From positions 248,001 through 312,000 of the forward strand of contig JAUZSP010000001.1 of NCBI GenBank assembly GCA_030949385.1: a stretch of DNA of 64,000 nucleotides, written 5' to 3'. This DNA is from Gammaproteobacteria bacterium (GTDB lineage: Bacteria > Pseudomonadota > Gammaproteobacteria > JAUZRS01). The notes below the pieces were generated by a model. It was not told the DNA's origin. It searched no databases and worked only from the letters and a program-made list of their open reading frames with translations. The position numbers were made by a program, and so were the translations under genes. This document shows, piece by piece, positions 29,039 to 38,816 of the stretch (positions are counted from its first letter, which is position 1; every line of letters begins with the position of its first letter).

Positions 29039-31789
29039 ATGTCAAATTCACGTCACTCAAAAACAGAGCCTCTTCAGCACCCTAAACGCCATCCGACGTC
29101 CCTCCCCTTGTCGGCAAAAATGGCGTTGTTTGGTCTGATGCTCGGTGCCTTGGTCTGGCAACTGCTGGCGCTGCTGCAAGAACCCGCACTGCAACAGATT
29201 CTGCATAACGAACTCAAACAGCAACTGCAAATCGAAAACAGCACCTCTCGCAGTCAATTTGACCGCTACCTAAAACAGTACCCCAAAATCGTGCAACTGC
29301 TGGCCAGACAACAAACGCTGATCCAGTACAGCAGCAAGTTGTTGCCCAGTGGCTCAGTCTCCAGCAGCCCTCGCCCACCCCCTTGGTTGCAACACAGCTC
29401 CAGCTGGCACGGCCTGATCCACCCCAGCCACATTGTGCTGCTCGACGCACAACACCGGTTGCGCGAAATTTATCAGCTGCGCAAACAAGCCCTGCCCAGC
29501 GAACTGCAACAACCCAACGCAGAATTATTGCAATTAGCAAAAGACCAAAATTACCTCACCACCTTGAGTGACAAACCCTATCTGCTAACCTTGTCGGCAA
29601 TTAAAAACAAGCAACACACCGTTGCCTATTTACTGCTTCTAGCCCCCCTAGACAGCTCGTTTTTACGTCACTCGCAACACGATTTTCACGGCCGAAAAGC
29701 GATTATCGCGCTGCTCAGCGGCTTTCAACAGCAGACGGTTTTTGCCAGCAGTGACCCCGTTCAACTGCCCTTAAATACTCAGCTCAATGAAGCACAAACG
29801 CAATTTATGATCACGGGAAAAACCTTTTTCGATTACGGCTCCTCTGATCTAAAACTGCGTTTTTCCACCCTTTTGAGCAAAGACCAGATCAACGCCCTCA
29901 ACACCAACCTTATCCAACTGACACAAAAACAGTTGTTGATCGCTTCTCTCTGTTTTATCGGCGCGTTTATCGGCCTAATGCTCTACTACGCCACTCGTCT
30001 CAAACGCTTAAATCAGCGAGCGCTCAACTTTTCTCAACAACATCTCGGCCTGAAACCAACGGACAAGCCACATCGAGATGAGATGATGCAACTGGAAAAA
30101 GGGTTGGAACAGTTAATCCAACAGGTGCTCAAAAACCAACAAAAACTGCAAAAACGTCATTCCATTGAGAAAAAAATAAAACAATTTGAAATCCTGCAAA
30201 CGGCCACCGAATCCCTCGGTGTCGGTGTCATTCTCACCGGCGATGTAGAGGGTGAAGGCTACGCCATCACCCAACAGATGAAACGCTTTGCCGAAGACTG
30301 CGGTGGCATCGCCTTTTTTCTGCAACAGGCCGAGCAACACCAACAAATAGAATGCCTTGATCAACACCTGCAACAGCGTATTTTTAAGCTGCGCTGGTTG
30401 TCGCTGGCCAACGAGCAAGAGCGCGTTTTATTGGTACAAGAAGAGACCGAACTGGTGGAAAGCATGGCGATGCTCGAACACCAAGCCCAACACGACAGCC
30501 TCACCGGCCTGCCCAATCGCAGCCTGTTTATGCAGCGCTGTCAGCAAACAATGAACGACTGCCACAAACAGCCTCAACACCCGTTTTCATTGATGATGAT
30601 GGATCTGGATCGTTTCAAAGCGGTCAATGACACACTGGGGCATCACATCGGCGACCAACTGCTGCAACAGGTCAGCCAACGACTCAGCAGCCGTCTGCGC
30701 AGCAACGACACTCTGGCGCGCCTCGGCGGCGATGAATTCGCCTTGTTGCTGCCCAACACCGACGCACAACAGGCCAAGCAAGTGGCCGAACTGCTGCAAC
30801 AACAGCTCAAAAAGTCCTTTATCCTCAATCAGCACAGCCTCTCCATCAGCACCAGCATCGGCATCGTCACCTGCCCCGATCACGGTAAAAAAACCCATAT
30901 CCTAATGCAACGTGCCGATGTGGCCATGTACGCCGCCAAACGCTCGCAAATGGGGTATTGCATTTACGACCCCAGCAAAGACCCCAACAGCGAAGAACGG
31001 CTGCAATTGATCAATGAATTAAGCGAAGCCATTGAAGCCGAACAGTTGGAACTCTATTTTCAACCGCAACACGATTGCCAAAGCGGAAAAACCTCCGTCG
31101 TTGAAGCCCTGCTGCGCTGGCAACACCCTCGCCACGGCCTGCTGTCACCGGCGCGTTTTTTAACTCTGGCCGAACAAAATTCGCTGATGATCCCCTTAGG
31201 AAAAATGGTACTGAAAAAAGCCATTCAACAGTGTGAGCAGTGGAACCAACAAAACCTGCCTATGACCGTCTCCGTCAATCTCTCCGCCCACAGTTTTCAA
31301 GACGACGAACTGCTGCCCTACATTACCCAATTGCTCAACAACCACCACGTTGAAGGTCGGCAATTAACTTTGGAGCTGACCGAAAGCAGCCTAATGGACA
31401 ACCCCAACAAAGCCCGCAGCCTTCTCACCAAACTGGACAATTTAGGAGTGCAATTGGCCATTGATGATTATGGCACCGGCTACTCCTCTTTGGCCTATCT
31501 GCAACAGTTGCCCGTCAATGAACTGAAAATCGACCAATCCTTTGTCACCAATATGCACCAAAACAGCGGCGATGAAGTGATCGTCCGCTCCACCATTGAT
31601 CTGGCACACAACTTGGGCCTAGAAGTGGTCGCTGAAGGCATTGAAAACCAACAGGTTTGGCAGATGTTGCACGAAGCGGGCTGCAACCGCCTACAAGGTT
31701 ATTTTATCGCCAAACCAATGCCCGCCACCCAAATTCCCGCCTGGATCAAACAACAAAACAGCCCCTTCCACTCTCGCTCTTGTGCCTAA
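29039..31789 (+). CDS. membrane GGDEF-EAL protein (c-di-GMP turnover), paralog 1
   Basis: The protein has 916 residues. One helix near 30-48 and another near 300-318 (LLIASLCFIGAFIGLMLYY) enclose a periplasmic sensor domain of about 250 residues that carries SSWHGLIHPSHIVLLD and KTFFDYGSSDLKLRFSTLL. After a helical linker and a PAS-like segment comes a GGDEF domain (HDSLTGLPNRSLFM; intact RLGGDEFALLL at about 563-567) and an EAL domain (VVEALLRWQHP, ELTESSLMDN, AIDDYGTGYSSLAYL, KIDQSFV). Both catalytic motifs look intact, so it could make and break c-di-GMP. A close paralog follows at 32888, with a periplasmic binding protein between them. Confidence 0.93.
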   Translation: MSNSRHSKTEPLQHPKRHPTSLPLSAKMALFGLMLGALVWQLLALLQEPALQQILHNELKQQLQIENSTSRSQFDRYLKQYPKIVQLLARQQTLIQYSSKLLPSGSVSSSPRPPPWLQHSSSWHGLIHPSHIVLLDAQHRLREIYQLRKQALPSELQQPNAELLQLAKDQNYLTTLSDKPYLLTLSAIKNKQHTVAYLLLLAPLDSSFLRHSQHDFHGRKAIIALLSGFQQQTVFASSDPVQLPLNTQLNEAQTQFMITGKTFFDYGSSDLKLRFSTLLSKDQINALNTNLIQLTQKQLLIASLCFIGAFIGLMLYYATRLKRLNQRALNFSQQHLGLKPTDKPHRDEMMQLEKGLEQLIQQVLKNQQKLQKRHSIEKKIKQFEILQTATESLGVGVILTGDVEGEGYAITQQMKRFAEDCGGIAFFLQQAEQHQQIECLDQHLQQRIFKLRWLSLANEQERVLLVQEETELVESMAMLEHQAQHDSLTGLPNRSLFMQRCQQTMNDCHKQPQHPFSLMMMDLDRFKAVNDTLGHHIGDQLLQQVSQRLSSRLRSNDTLARLGGDEFALLLPNTDAQQAKQVAELLQQQLKKSFILNQHSLSISTSIGIVTCPDHGKKTHILMQRADVAMYAAKRSQMGYCIYDPSKDPNSEERLQLINELSEAIEAEQLELYFQPQHDCQSGKTSVVEALLRWQHPRHGLLSPARFLTLAEQNSLMIPLGKMVLKKAIQQCEQWNQQNLPMTVSVNLSAHSFQDDELLPYITQLLNNHHVEGRQLTLELTESSLMDNPNKARSLLTKLDNLGVQLAIDDYGTGYSSLAYLQQLPVNELKIDQSFVTNMHQNSGDEVIVRSTIDLAHNLGLEVVAEGIENQQVWQMLHEAGCNRLQGYFIAKPMPATQIPAWIKQQNSPFHSRSCA

Positions 31790-31893
31790 TAATCCGGTGA
31801 TTTACTGGCCTTAATAAAAAATTTGATGTACAACTGTTAATCAAGTGTTTGCAACACAGGTCGCTAAAACAGATCCCTTTATCGGAAACCATC

Positions 31894-32874
31894 ATGCTAA
31901 AACACGCCTGCTTCACCCTGCTGCTGCTCACCGGCCTTGCCAACAGCGCACCCGCGCAACACCATTTTGACCACAGCCCGATCAATAACAACAAATCAGC
32001 CCAGTGGATCAAGCAAGGCATTCAGTATAAAAAGGACGTACCCAGCGATGTGGATCTGCTGGTCAGCCTCGACCAACAGCAGTACCCCGCTCTAAAAAAA
32101 CTCATCCAACAATTTGCCCAACAACATCAGCTCAACATTTCCGTCAGCGACGGCACCTGTGGCATTTCTGCGGGTTTGCTCTCCCGAAAACAGGCCGACA
32201 TTGGCGGCTTCTGTTGTCCACCTGGCGCTGGAGACCGCCTACCTGGATTGCGTTTTCATACCCTTGGCATTGCCGCTTTGGCCATGATCACCCACCCCGA
32301 CAACCCCACTGACAACGTCAGCTTTGAACAGGCACAAAAACTCTTCAGCGGTGAAATAGAAAGCTGGAATGAACTGCCTAAGATCACCGATGCCCGCAAC
32401 GTCCAAGCCATCACCCGCCTGCACTGCAAAAAACGCCCAGGGCATTGGAAACTGCTATTGGAAGATGAAAACTTCTTTAGCCCGATGGCGATGGATATGG
32501 GTGCCATTCCCGATGTCATTACCCACACCCATCAAACGCCCGGTGCCATAGGCTACGAAACCCTCGACATGGTTCAGCGTTACCAAGGTTCAGAGAAAGT
32601 CAAAATACTCAACGTCAACAACAGCAGTCCCCATGATCTGCAAGCCTTGGCATCAGGTCGTTACCCACTCTATCGAACCTACAGCATTACCACTTGGCAA
32701 GGTACAGCCCACAACCCCTTGGCCGATAAATTGGTTGCCTACCTGATCCAGCAGCTGGAATCACAAACGATTGAAAAAAATCTGTTAACCCCGAGTAAAT
32801 TACGCCAAGCGGGCTGGCAATTTAACGGCGATGAGCTGATTTCCGCTCCACCGCCACCCCACAGCAGACATTAA
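31894..32874 (+). CDS. phosphate-binding-like periplasmic protein between two GGDEF-EAL genes
   Basis: The protein has 326 residues from the ATG at 31894, which gives a signal peptide (MLKHACFTLLLLTGLANSAP). It has the PstS-type periplasmic binding fold: VSDGTCGISAGLLSRKQADI (equivalent of the GxGxGI ligand loop), TLGIAALAMITHPDNP, SFEQAQKLFSGEIESWNEL and GAIGYETLDM. The ligand loop contains Cys where PstS has Gly/Ser, and GGFCCPPGAGDR follows about 20 residues later, which suggests a disulfide or metal site. No ABC permease is nearby. Since it is flanked by two membrane receptors with similar periplasmic domains, I infer that it presents a ligand to them. Confidence 0.82.
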   Translation: MLKHACFTLLLLTGLANSAPAQHHFDHSPINNNKSAQWIKQGIQYKKDVPSDVDLLVSLDQQQYPALKKLIQQFAQQHQLNISVSDGTCGISAGLLSRKQADIGGFCCPPGAGDRLPGLRFHTLGIAALAMITHPDNPTDNVSFEQAQKLFSGEIESWNELPKITDARNVQAITRLHCKKRPGHWKLLLEDENFFSPMAMDMGAIPDVITHTHQTPGAIGYETLDMVQRYQGSEKVKILNVNNSSPHDLQALASGRYPLYRTYSITTWQGTAHNPLADKLVAYLIQQLESQTIEKNLLTPSKLRQAGWQFNGDELISAPPPPHSRH

Positions 32875-32887
32875 CAGAAGGCCAGGG

Positions 32888-35623
32888 ATGGACAACAAAC
32901 AAAACATATCTTCCAAGCAACACCCCAGATGGCGAGTCTCTCTTCCTATCTGGATCAAAGCAACCCTGCTGACCGCCGCGCTGGGTTTGTTTACTTGGCA
33001 ACTACTGGAGTGGCAACAAGCACCCCGTCTACAAATCATTTTAGAACACAGTCTGGAACAACAGCTGGATAAAGAACTGCAAACCGCTCGCAACCAATTT
33101 GACCACTACCTCAAACGTCATCAACAACTCACCGACCTTTTTGCGCTCAATCTAAATCTCAAACAGCACCTTAAATCTCTCGCCTCATCGCCCAGCGACG
33201 AAAAAATTCAAACCCACCGCCGCCCTCCGGCTTGGCTACCCAAAATATCCAGTTGGCGCGGCCTAGTTCACCCCAGCCACATCTTACTGTTTGACAAAAA
33301 TCAACTGCGCGAACTCTACAAGCTCAGAAAAAAGCCGTTACCGCCCCCCTTAATCAACCCCGAACCCAACCTTTTACAACAAGCCGAAGGCGGTTATTTT
33401 ACGGTTCTGGAAGAGCAACCCTATCTGCTAAACCTGAAAAACACCCATGATTCAAAAGGTCATCTATTGGGCAGAATCATGCTGCTCACGCCGCTAGACA
33501 GCCAGTTTTTACAACATTCACAACGGGATTTAAGAAGCCGTGAGGTCATCACTGCTCTGTTCAGCGAACAGGCTGGCGAACAACGAATCTTCACCAGCAG
33601 CGCGCCTGAAACCATTCCTGCTCACACCTCCCTGCACTCGCTGGAGAAAACCCATCTGATCAGCGGTAAAAGTTTCTTTGACTACGGCAACTCGGAACTC
33701 AAACTGCGTTTTTCCACCTTATTGGCAAAAACCCGCTTGGTAGAGCTAAATCACAATGTCACCAAACTGGAGCGGCAGCAACGCCTTATTGCCGCCTCCA
33801 CCTTTATCACCGTTTTTCTCTTGATGGTGCTCTACTACTCATTTCGCCTACGTCTGTTGAATAAAAACACCCTGCTGTTTTGTCAGCACCACCTCTACAT
33901 GGACGCGCCTGCTAGCAACAAAAAGGATGAGATGGTTCGATTAGAGGAGAACTTTGAACACCTAATGCAACAAGTCATTCAGAGCCGCATTCACGATCAA
34001 AACCGTTATGAAGTAGAAAAAAAAGCCAAACAGTTTCATGTCTTGCAAGCGGCTACCGAAGCGTTGGATATCGGGCTTATTTTGTGTGAACAACCGGAGG
34101 AAGGCCAAATTCTCACCCAACGAATGCACGAATTTGTTCAAGAATGTGGTGGCCTCGATCAATTTCTTGACCACCCTCACACCCACCATCAATTGGAATG
34201 CATGGATCGCCATTCGCAACAGCGCATCTTTAAAATCCGCTACCTGCCGCTGCCTGACGGCGCTTTGGTGCTGCTGGTACAAGAGATCAGCGAGTTAGTC
34301 AAAAACTCTCATCAAGCGCAACACGATGCCCTAACCGGCCTGCCCAACCGCAGCCTGTTTATGGATCGTTGCCAACAAGCGCTGCGCGCCTACCAACGCA
34401 ACAAAACCCCCTTCAGCCTAATCCAAATGGATCTGAATAAATTCAAAGAGGTCAACGACACCCTAGGCCACCACATCGGCGACCTGCTGCTGCAACAGGT
34501 CTCTCAACGTCTGCACCAGCACCTTCGTTCCATCGACACCTTGGCGCGTCTGGGTGGTGATGAATTTGCCCTGCTGCTGCCCGACACCCATGGCAGACAA
34601 GCCGAAGAGGTCGCCAAACACCTGCAACAAAAACTGCAAAAACCAATGCAATTGGAAGATCACAGCCTCACCATCGGCATCAGCATGGGCATCACCAGCG
34701 CCCCCCACAACGGCGATCAACTGGATAAACTGCTGCAATGCGCCGATGTGGCGATGTACGAAGCCAAACACAATCAACTCGGTTACAAACTCTACGACCC
34801 CAAACAAAATCCCGATGACAACGAACGCCACCAGCTCATTAACGAGCTGCGCGAGGCGATTGAGTCGCAAAGTTTAGAGCTGTTGTTCCAACCACAACAA
34901 AACCTCAGCAGCGGCCAACACACGGTGATGGAAGCCCTTATTCGCTGGCCACATCCCCGCTTGGGTTTGATGGAACCGAGCGATTTTCTCCCCCTAGCAG
35001 AGCAAAACGCGCTGATCATCCCCCTCACCTCATGGGTGCTGGGCAGCGCCATTGAGCAGTGTGGCCAATGGAAAAAAAGTGGCCTAGAGCTAAAAGTAGC
35101 GGTCAATCTAACTTCTCACAGCCTGCAAAATGAAAATCTAGCCGCCTTCATTCGCACCCAATTGGCCATTCAAGAGCTGGCAGGAAAACAGTTGATTTTG
35201 GAGTTGACAGAAAACATCCTCATGGACAGCTCCCCCCGCGCTCGGCAAATTTTAGATGACCTCGATGAACTGGGGGTGCAACTCTCCATCGACGACTTTG
35301 GCACCGGCTACTCCTCCCTCTCTTATCTACAACAGCTCCCAGTGAACGAACTAAAAATCGACAAATCCTTTATTTTAGGGATGCAAAGCAGTGACAACGA
35401 CGCTTTGACCGTGCATTCAAGCATCTATCTGGCGCACAAATTTGGCTTGAAAGTGGTGGCAGAAGGGGTAGAAGACCCCTGGGTATTAGACAAACTCAAA
35501 AAAGCCGGTTGTGATCGAGTGCAAGGCTATTACATTGCCAGACCGATGTCCGCCAACCAAGTAGAAAAATGGATAAAACAACAGACACAAAAAGTAGGGG
35601 CGAAAGAGTTTTCGCCCCTTTGA
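32888..35623 (+). CDS. membrane GGDEF-EAL protein (c-di-GMP turnover), paralog 2
   Basis: The protein has 911 residues and the same layout as paralog 1: a helix at about 23-41, a periplasmic sensor (SSWRGLVHPSHILLFD, KSFFDYGNSELKLRFSTLL), a second helix near 298-318, a helical linker, GGDEF (intact RLGGDEFALLLPD) and EAL (VMEALIRWPHP, ELTENILMDS, SIDDFGTGYSSLSYL, KIDKSF). The conserved periplasmic blocks indicate a shared type of input. It starts 13 bases after the binding-protein gene, so the two are co-transcribed. Its last nine codons (VGAKEFSPL) are supplied by a palindromic repeat (copy C), so the present C-terminus may be a recent extension. Confidence 0.93.
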   Translation: MDNKQNISSKQHPRWRVSLPIWIKATLLTAALGLFTWQLLEWQQAPRLQIILEHSLEQQLDKELQTARNQFDHYLKRHQQLTDLFALNLNLKQHLKSLASSPSDEKIQTHRRPPAWLPKISSWRGLVHPSHILLFDKNQLRELYKLRKKPLPPPLINPEPNLLQQAEGGYFTVLEEQPYLLNLKNTHDSKGHLLGRIMLLTPLDSQFLQHSQRDLRSREVITALFSEQAGEQRIFTSSAPETIPAHTSLHSLEKTHLISGKSFFDYGNSELKLRFSTLLAKTRLVELNHNVTKLERQQRLIAASTFITVFLLMVLYYSFRLRLLNKNTLLFCQHHLYMDAPASNKKDEMVRLEENFEHLMQQVIQSRIHDQNRYEVEKKAKQFHVLQAATEALDIGLILCEQPEEGQILTQRMHEFVQECGGLDQFLDHPHTHHQLECMDRHSQQRIFKIRYLPLPDGALVLLVQEISELVKNSHQAQHDALTGLPNRSLFMDRCQQALRAYQRNKTPFSLIQMDLNKFKEVNDTLGHHIGDLLLQQVSQRLHQHLRSIDTLARLGGDEFALLLPDTHGRQAEEVAKHLQQKLQKPMQLEDHSLTIGISMGITSAPHNGDQLDKLLQCADVAMYEAKHNQLGYKLYDPKQNPDDNERHQLINELREAIESQSLELLFQPQQNLSSGQHTVMEALIRWPHPRLGLMEPSDFLPLAEQNALIIPLTSWVLGSAIEQCGQWKKSGLELKVAVNLTSHSLQNENLAAFIRTQLAIQELAGKQLILELTENILMDSSPRARQILDDLDELGVQLSIDDFGTGYSSLSYLQQLPVNELKIDKSFILGMQSSDNDALTVHSSIYLAHKFGLKVVAEGVEDPWVLDKLKKAGCDRVQGYYIARPMSANQVEKWIKQQTQKVGAKEFSPL
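35594..35618. repeat. GTAGGGGC-type palindromic repeat, copy C (inside a coding end)
   Basis: GTA followed by a perfect nine-base stem, GGGGCGAAA (35597-35605) and TTTCGCCCC (35610-35618). It encodes the last residues of the GGDEF-EAL protein that stops at 35623. It may also end that transcript. Confidence 0.7.
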
Positions 35624-35650
35624 ATCAATCCTAAATCAATCCTAAATCAG
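35621..35650. repeat. 11-bp tandem repeat between two palindromes
   Basis: The unit TRAATCAATCC occurs at 35621-35631 and 35632-35642, and TAAATCAG begins a third copy at 35643. It fills the gap between repeat copies C and D, as if the interval grew by slippage. Confidence 0.6.
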
Positions 35651-35673
35651 GGCGAAAGATGTTTCGCCCCTAC
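35650..35673. repeat. GTAGGGGC-type palindromic repeat, copy D
   Basis: GGGCGAAA (35650-35657) pairs perfectly with TTTCGCCC (35662-35669); CTAC follows. On the minus strand it reads GTAGGGGCGAAA like copy C. It ends nine bases from the htpG stop and could form the 3' end of the htpG message. Confidence 0.7.
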
Positions 35674-35681
35674 AGATCCGT

Positions 35682-37589
35682 CTAGGATTTGCTCAAGGTC
35701 ATCAACATGCCGTTCAAACGCTGCACAAAACCAGCAGGGTCTTTCAAGCTGCCGCCTTCCGCCAACACCGCCTGATCCAGCAACAGAGAAGCCCACTCAC
35801 CAAACTGCGCCTCATCACTTTCAGAGTTCATCCGTTCCAACACCGGATGAGTTGGGTTGATCTCCAGCGTCGGTTTGCTGTCGGGCAGATCGTGTCCCGC
35901 CTGCTTCATCAACTGCTGCATGTGCAGCGCCATGTCCTGCTCTTTCAGCACCAAACAAGAGGGCGAGGTGGTCAAACGGTGGGAGACCTTAACCTCTTCC
36001 ACTTGATCGCCCAGCGCCGTTGTAATGCGTTCCAACAAATCCTTGGCGCGCTCTTCCGTCGCTTCTTGAACCTCCTTATCCGCTGGGGTTTCAATCTCAT
36101 CCAGATCCAGAGCGCCCTTGGCCACCGAGACCAATTTTTTACCCGCGTACTCTTGAATGAAGGACATCATCCACTCATCCACACGGTCGGACATCAACAG
36201 CACTTCGATCTCTTTTTTGCGCAGCAGCTCCAGATGAGGGCTGTTTTTCGCAGCGGCAAAACTGTCGGCAGTGATGTAGTAGACCTTCTCTTGACCCTCT
36301 TTCATCCGCTCAATGTAGGCATCCAGACTGACGCTCTGTTTTTCTGCATCGTCTTTGGTTGAGGAGAAACGCAACAGAGAAGCAATCTCTTCACGGTTGG
36401 CAAAATCTTCCCCCGGGCCTTCTTTGATCACCTGACCAAATTGATCCCAGAAACTCTGGTACAACTCAGGCTCTTTTTTGGCGGTTTTTTTCAACATTCC
36501 CAACACCTTTTTCACCGAACCGGTGCGGATGCTGTCGATCACTTTGTTGCTCTGTAAAATCTCACGCGAGACGTTCAGCGGCAGATCACTGGAATCCACC
36601 AGCCCGCGCACAAAACGCAAATAACGCGGCATCAATTTATCCGCATCGTCCATAATGAAAACGCGCTGCACAAACAACTTGATGCCGTTGGTGGTGTCCC
36701 GCTCCCACAGATCAAACGGCGCTTTGGAAGGAATGTAAAGCAGAGAGGTGTACTCCAACTTGCCTTCAACGCGGCTGTGACTCCACAACAACGGCTCTTC
36801 AAAATCGTGACTGACGTGTTTGTAAAACGCCTTGTACTCGTCATCACTGATCTCATTTTTACTCCGCGTCCAAAGAGCAGAAGCGTCATTGATGGTTTCG
36901 TCTTTTGGCTCTTCTGCTTCTTCACCTTCCGCAGCGAGCGCAGGCTCAGAAAGCATCACCACTGGGAACGTAATGTGATCGGAGTACTTTTTAATGATCG
37001 AACGCAAACGCCAACCGTCAGCAAATTCACTGCTCTCTTCGCGTAGATGCAGCACCACTTCGGTGCCACGACTGTCGCGCTCCACAGCCTCTAAGGTGTA
37101 TTCACCATTGCCGGTGGAGTCCCAGCAGACCGCCTCTGTTGTGCCTGCACGGCGAGTGGTCAAGGTGACCCGATCCGCCACCACAAAAGCGGAGTAGAAA
37201 CCAACCCCAAATTGGCCGATCATATTGGCGTCTTTGGCTTGATCACCACTGAGGGATTCCAAAAATTTCTGCGTACCTGAGTTGGCAATGGTGCCGATGT
37301 TGGCGATCACTTCGTCGCGGCTCATGCCGATGCCGTTGTCGCTTAAAGTGACCGTATTGGCCTCTTTGTCAAAAGCAATGCGAATCTTCAGTTCCGAATC
37401 GCTTTCCATCAACGCCCCGTCCGTCAGCGCTTCAAAACGCAGCTTGTCACAGGCATCGGAGGCGTTAGAGATCAGCTCACGCAGAAAAATCTCTTGATTG
37501 GAGTAAAGCGAGTGAATCATCAACTTCAACAGTTGGTTCACCTCGGTCTGAAACTTATGGGTCTCTTTGGCAGGGGTTGCGGTACTCAT
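35682..37589 (-). CDS. htpG: molecular chaperone HtpG (Hsp90)
   Basis: The protein has 635 residues. The GHKL ATP-binding domain is clear: FLRELISNASDACDKLRFE, VTLSDNGIGMSRDEVIANIG, GQFGVGFYSAFVVAD. The middle domain (YLRFVRGLVDSSDLPLNVSREILQ) and the C-terminal dimerisation domain (ELNPTHP-like EINPTHPVLERM) follow. HtpG helps fold client proteins in the cytoplasm during heat stress. A sigma-32 promoter lies upstream at 37636-37661, and AGGAG precedes the ATG. It forms its own transcription unit. Confidence 0.97.
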   Translation of the reverse strand: MSTATPAKETHKFQTEVNQLLKLMIHSLYSNQEIFLRELISNASDACDKLRFEALTDGALMESDSELKIRIAFDKEANTVTLSDNGIGMSRDEVIANIGTIANSGTQKFLESLSGDQAKDANMIGQFGVGFYSAFVVADRVTLTTRRAGTTEAVCWDSTGNGEYTLEAVERDSRGTEVVLHLREESSEFADGWRLRSIIKKYSDHITFPVVMLSEPALAAEGEEAEEPKDETINDASALWTRSKNEISDDEYKAFYKHVSHDFEEPLLWSHSRVEGKLEYTSLLYIPSKAPFDLWERDTTNGIKLFVQRVFIMDDADKLMPRYLRFVRGLVDSSDLPLNVSREILQSNKVIDSIRTGSVKKVLGMLKKTAKKEPELYQSFWDQFGQVIKEGPGEDFANREEIASLLRFSSTKDDAEKQSVSLDAYIERMKEGQEKVYYITADSFAAAKNSPHLELLRKKEIEVLLMSDRVDEWMMSFIQEYAGKKLVSVAKGALDLDEIETPADKEVQEATEERAKDLLERITTALGDQVEEVKVSHRLTTSPSCLVLKEQDMALHMQQLMKQAGHDLPDSKPTLEINPTHPVLERMNSESDEAQFGEWASLLLDQAVLAEGGSLKDPAGFVQRLNGMLMTLSKS

Positions 37590-37635
37590 TTTTTGGCAAA
37601 GCTCCTAAAGTGGTCAAAATATCGTCCTACCTTTA

Positions 37636-37661
37636 ATGGGGCTTTTTGCGACCGTTTCAAG
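37636..37661 (-). promoter_or_regulatory. sigma-32 heat-shock promoter of htpG
   Basis: On the minus strand, CTTGAAA (37655-37661) is followed after 13 bases by CCCCAT (37636-37641) and then TAAAG. Both elements match the RpoH consensus (CTTGAAA, CCCCAT) exactly. The -10 element is 46 bases before the htpG ATG. Confidence 0.85.
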
Positions 37662-37681
37662 AGGCAACTTAAAATTTGCTC

Positions 37682-38729
37682 TTACCGCGTCATCAAACCT
37701 CGCATCTTTACCAAGCTGGGTCGCGCCACTACCCCCCGTTCCGTAACGATGTAATCCACCAATTCCGCTGGGGTTACATCAAAGGCCGGTGTCCAAGCCT
37801 GTGCGCCCTCAGCCGCAATGCGCTTTCCCTCCAGCTCCAACAACTCATCAGCACCGCGCTGCTCAATGGGGATCAAGTCACCTGAGGCAAGCTGCATATC
37901 CACCGTGCTGCTCGGTGCCACCACCATCATCTTCACCCCAAAATGCCGCGCCAACACCGCCAAACTCAAGCGTACCGATCTTATTCGCCACATCGCCGTT
38001 GGCCGCGATGCGATCCGAACCCACAATCACCCAGCCAATTTTGCCCTGCTGCATCAAACGCGCCGCCGCACCCTCACAGAGCAGCGTCACCGGAATCTGT
38101 TCTTGCAGCAATTCCCAAGCGGTCAAACGGGAACCTTGCAACCACGGGCGCGTTTCATCGGCAAACACCTGATCTATTTTGCCACTGGCAAATCCGGCTC
38201 GAATCACTCCCAATGCCGTTCCCACCCCACCGGTTGCCAACGCACCGGCATTGCAGTGAGTCAACACCGACGAATCAGCACCCAACAGATCCGCACCCAA
38301 ACTCGCCATTTTTTGATTAGCGGCAATGTCTTCTTGATGAATCAGGATGGCTTCTGCCTGCAACGCGGCAAAGGGGTCGCCCTCCAAGTTCAACAACACC
38401 GATTTCATCCGCTGCAACGCCCAAAAAAGATTAACCGCTGTCGGGCGAGAGTTAGCCAAAAGCTGTAAATCTCGCTGAATCTCAGTTTGCCAATTGTGCG
38501 GGTTTTCTGCATAACGCTGACGAGCCGCAATCACCACTCCGTAAGCGGCGGTGATTCCAATGGCAGGCGCACCGCGCACCACCATCTGCCGAATCGCATC
38601 AGCGACGGCAGCCACATCATCCAGCTGAAGATAAACCACCAGTTGAGGCAACTGACGTTGATCGAGCAGTTTCAGTTCTTCTTGCTGCCAAACAATGGCA
38701 GGCGATGTGTTATCCACAGTGCGCTTCAT
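37682..38729 (-). pseudogene. mtnA: methylthioribose-1-phosphate isomerase MtnA, interrupted by a one-base frameshift
   Basis: The start is the ATG at 38729 with GGAG upstream. The first part contains family motifs: [33 protein letters not shown]-like [39 protein letters not shown] and [17 protein letters not shown]. The frame then fails; the remainder ([25 protein letters not shown]-like [11 protein letters not shown]) is in another frame. One extra base among CAAG at 37967-37970 explains it; correction gives 348 residues, the normal length, and restores the expected IGT-x-SLAVLA junction. MtnA converts methylthioribose-1-phosphate to the ribulose form in methionine salvage. Catalytic Cys and Asp regions are intact, so sequence error is likelier than decay. 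Confidence 0.88.
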
Positions 38730-38749
38730 GCGAAACTCCAATTCAAAGC

Positions 38750-38782
38750 AAAAAAAAAGAGCGTGCTCCAAAGAACACACCC
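38750..38782 (-). terminator. intrinsic terminator of the cytochrome c gene
   Basis: On the minus strand a ten-base stem (GGGTGTGTTC with GAGCACGCTC, allowing three G-T pairs) closes a TTTG loop and is followed by nine T residues. It separates the cytochrome gene from mtnA. Confidence 0.85.
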
Positions 38783-38816
38783 TTTGCATCAATCACACAA
38801 TGTTTTATAAAACGTG

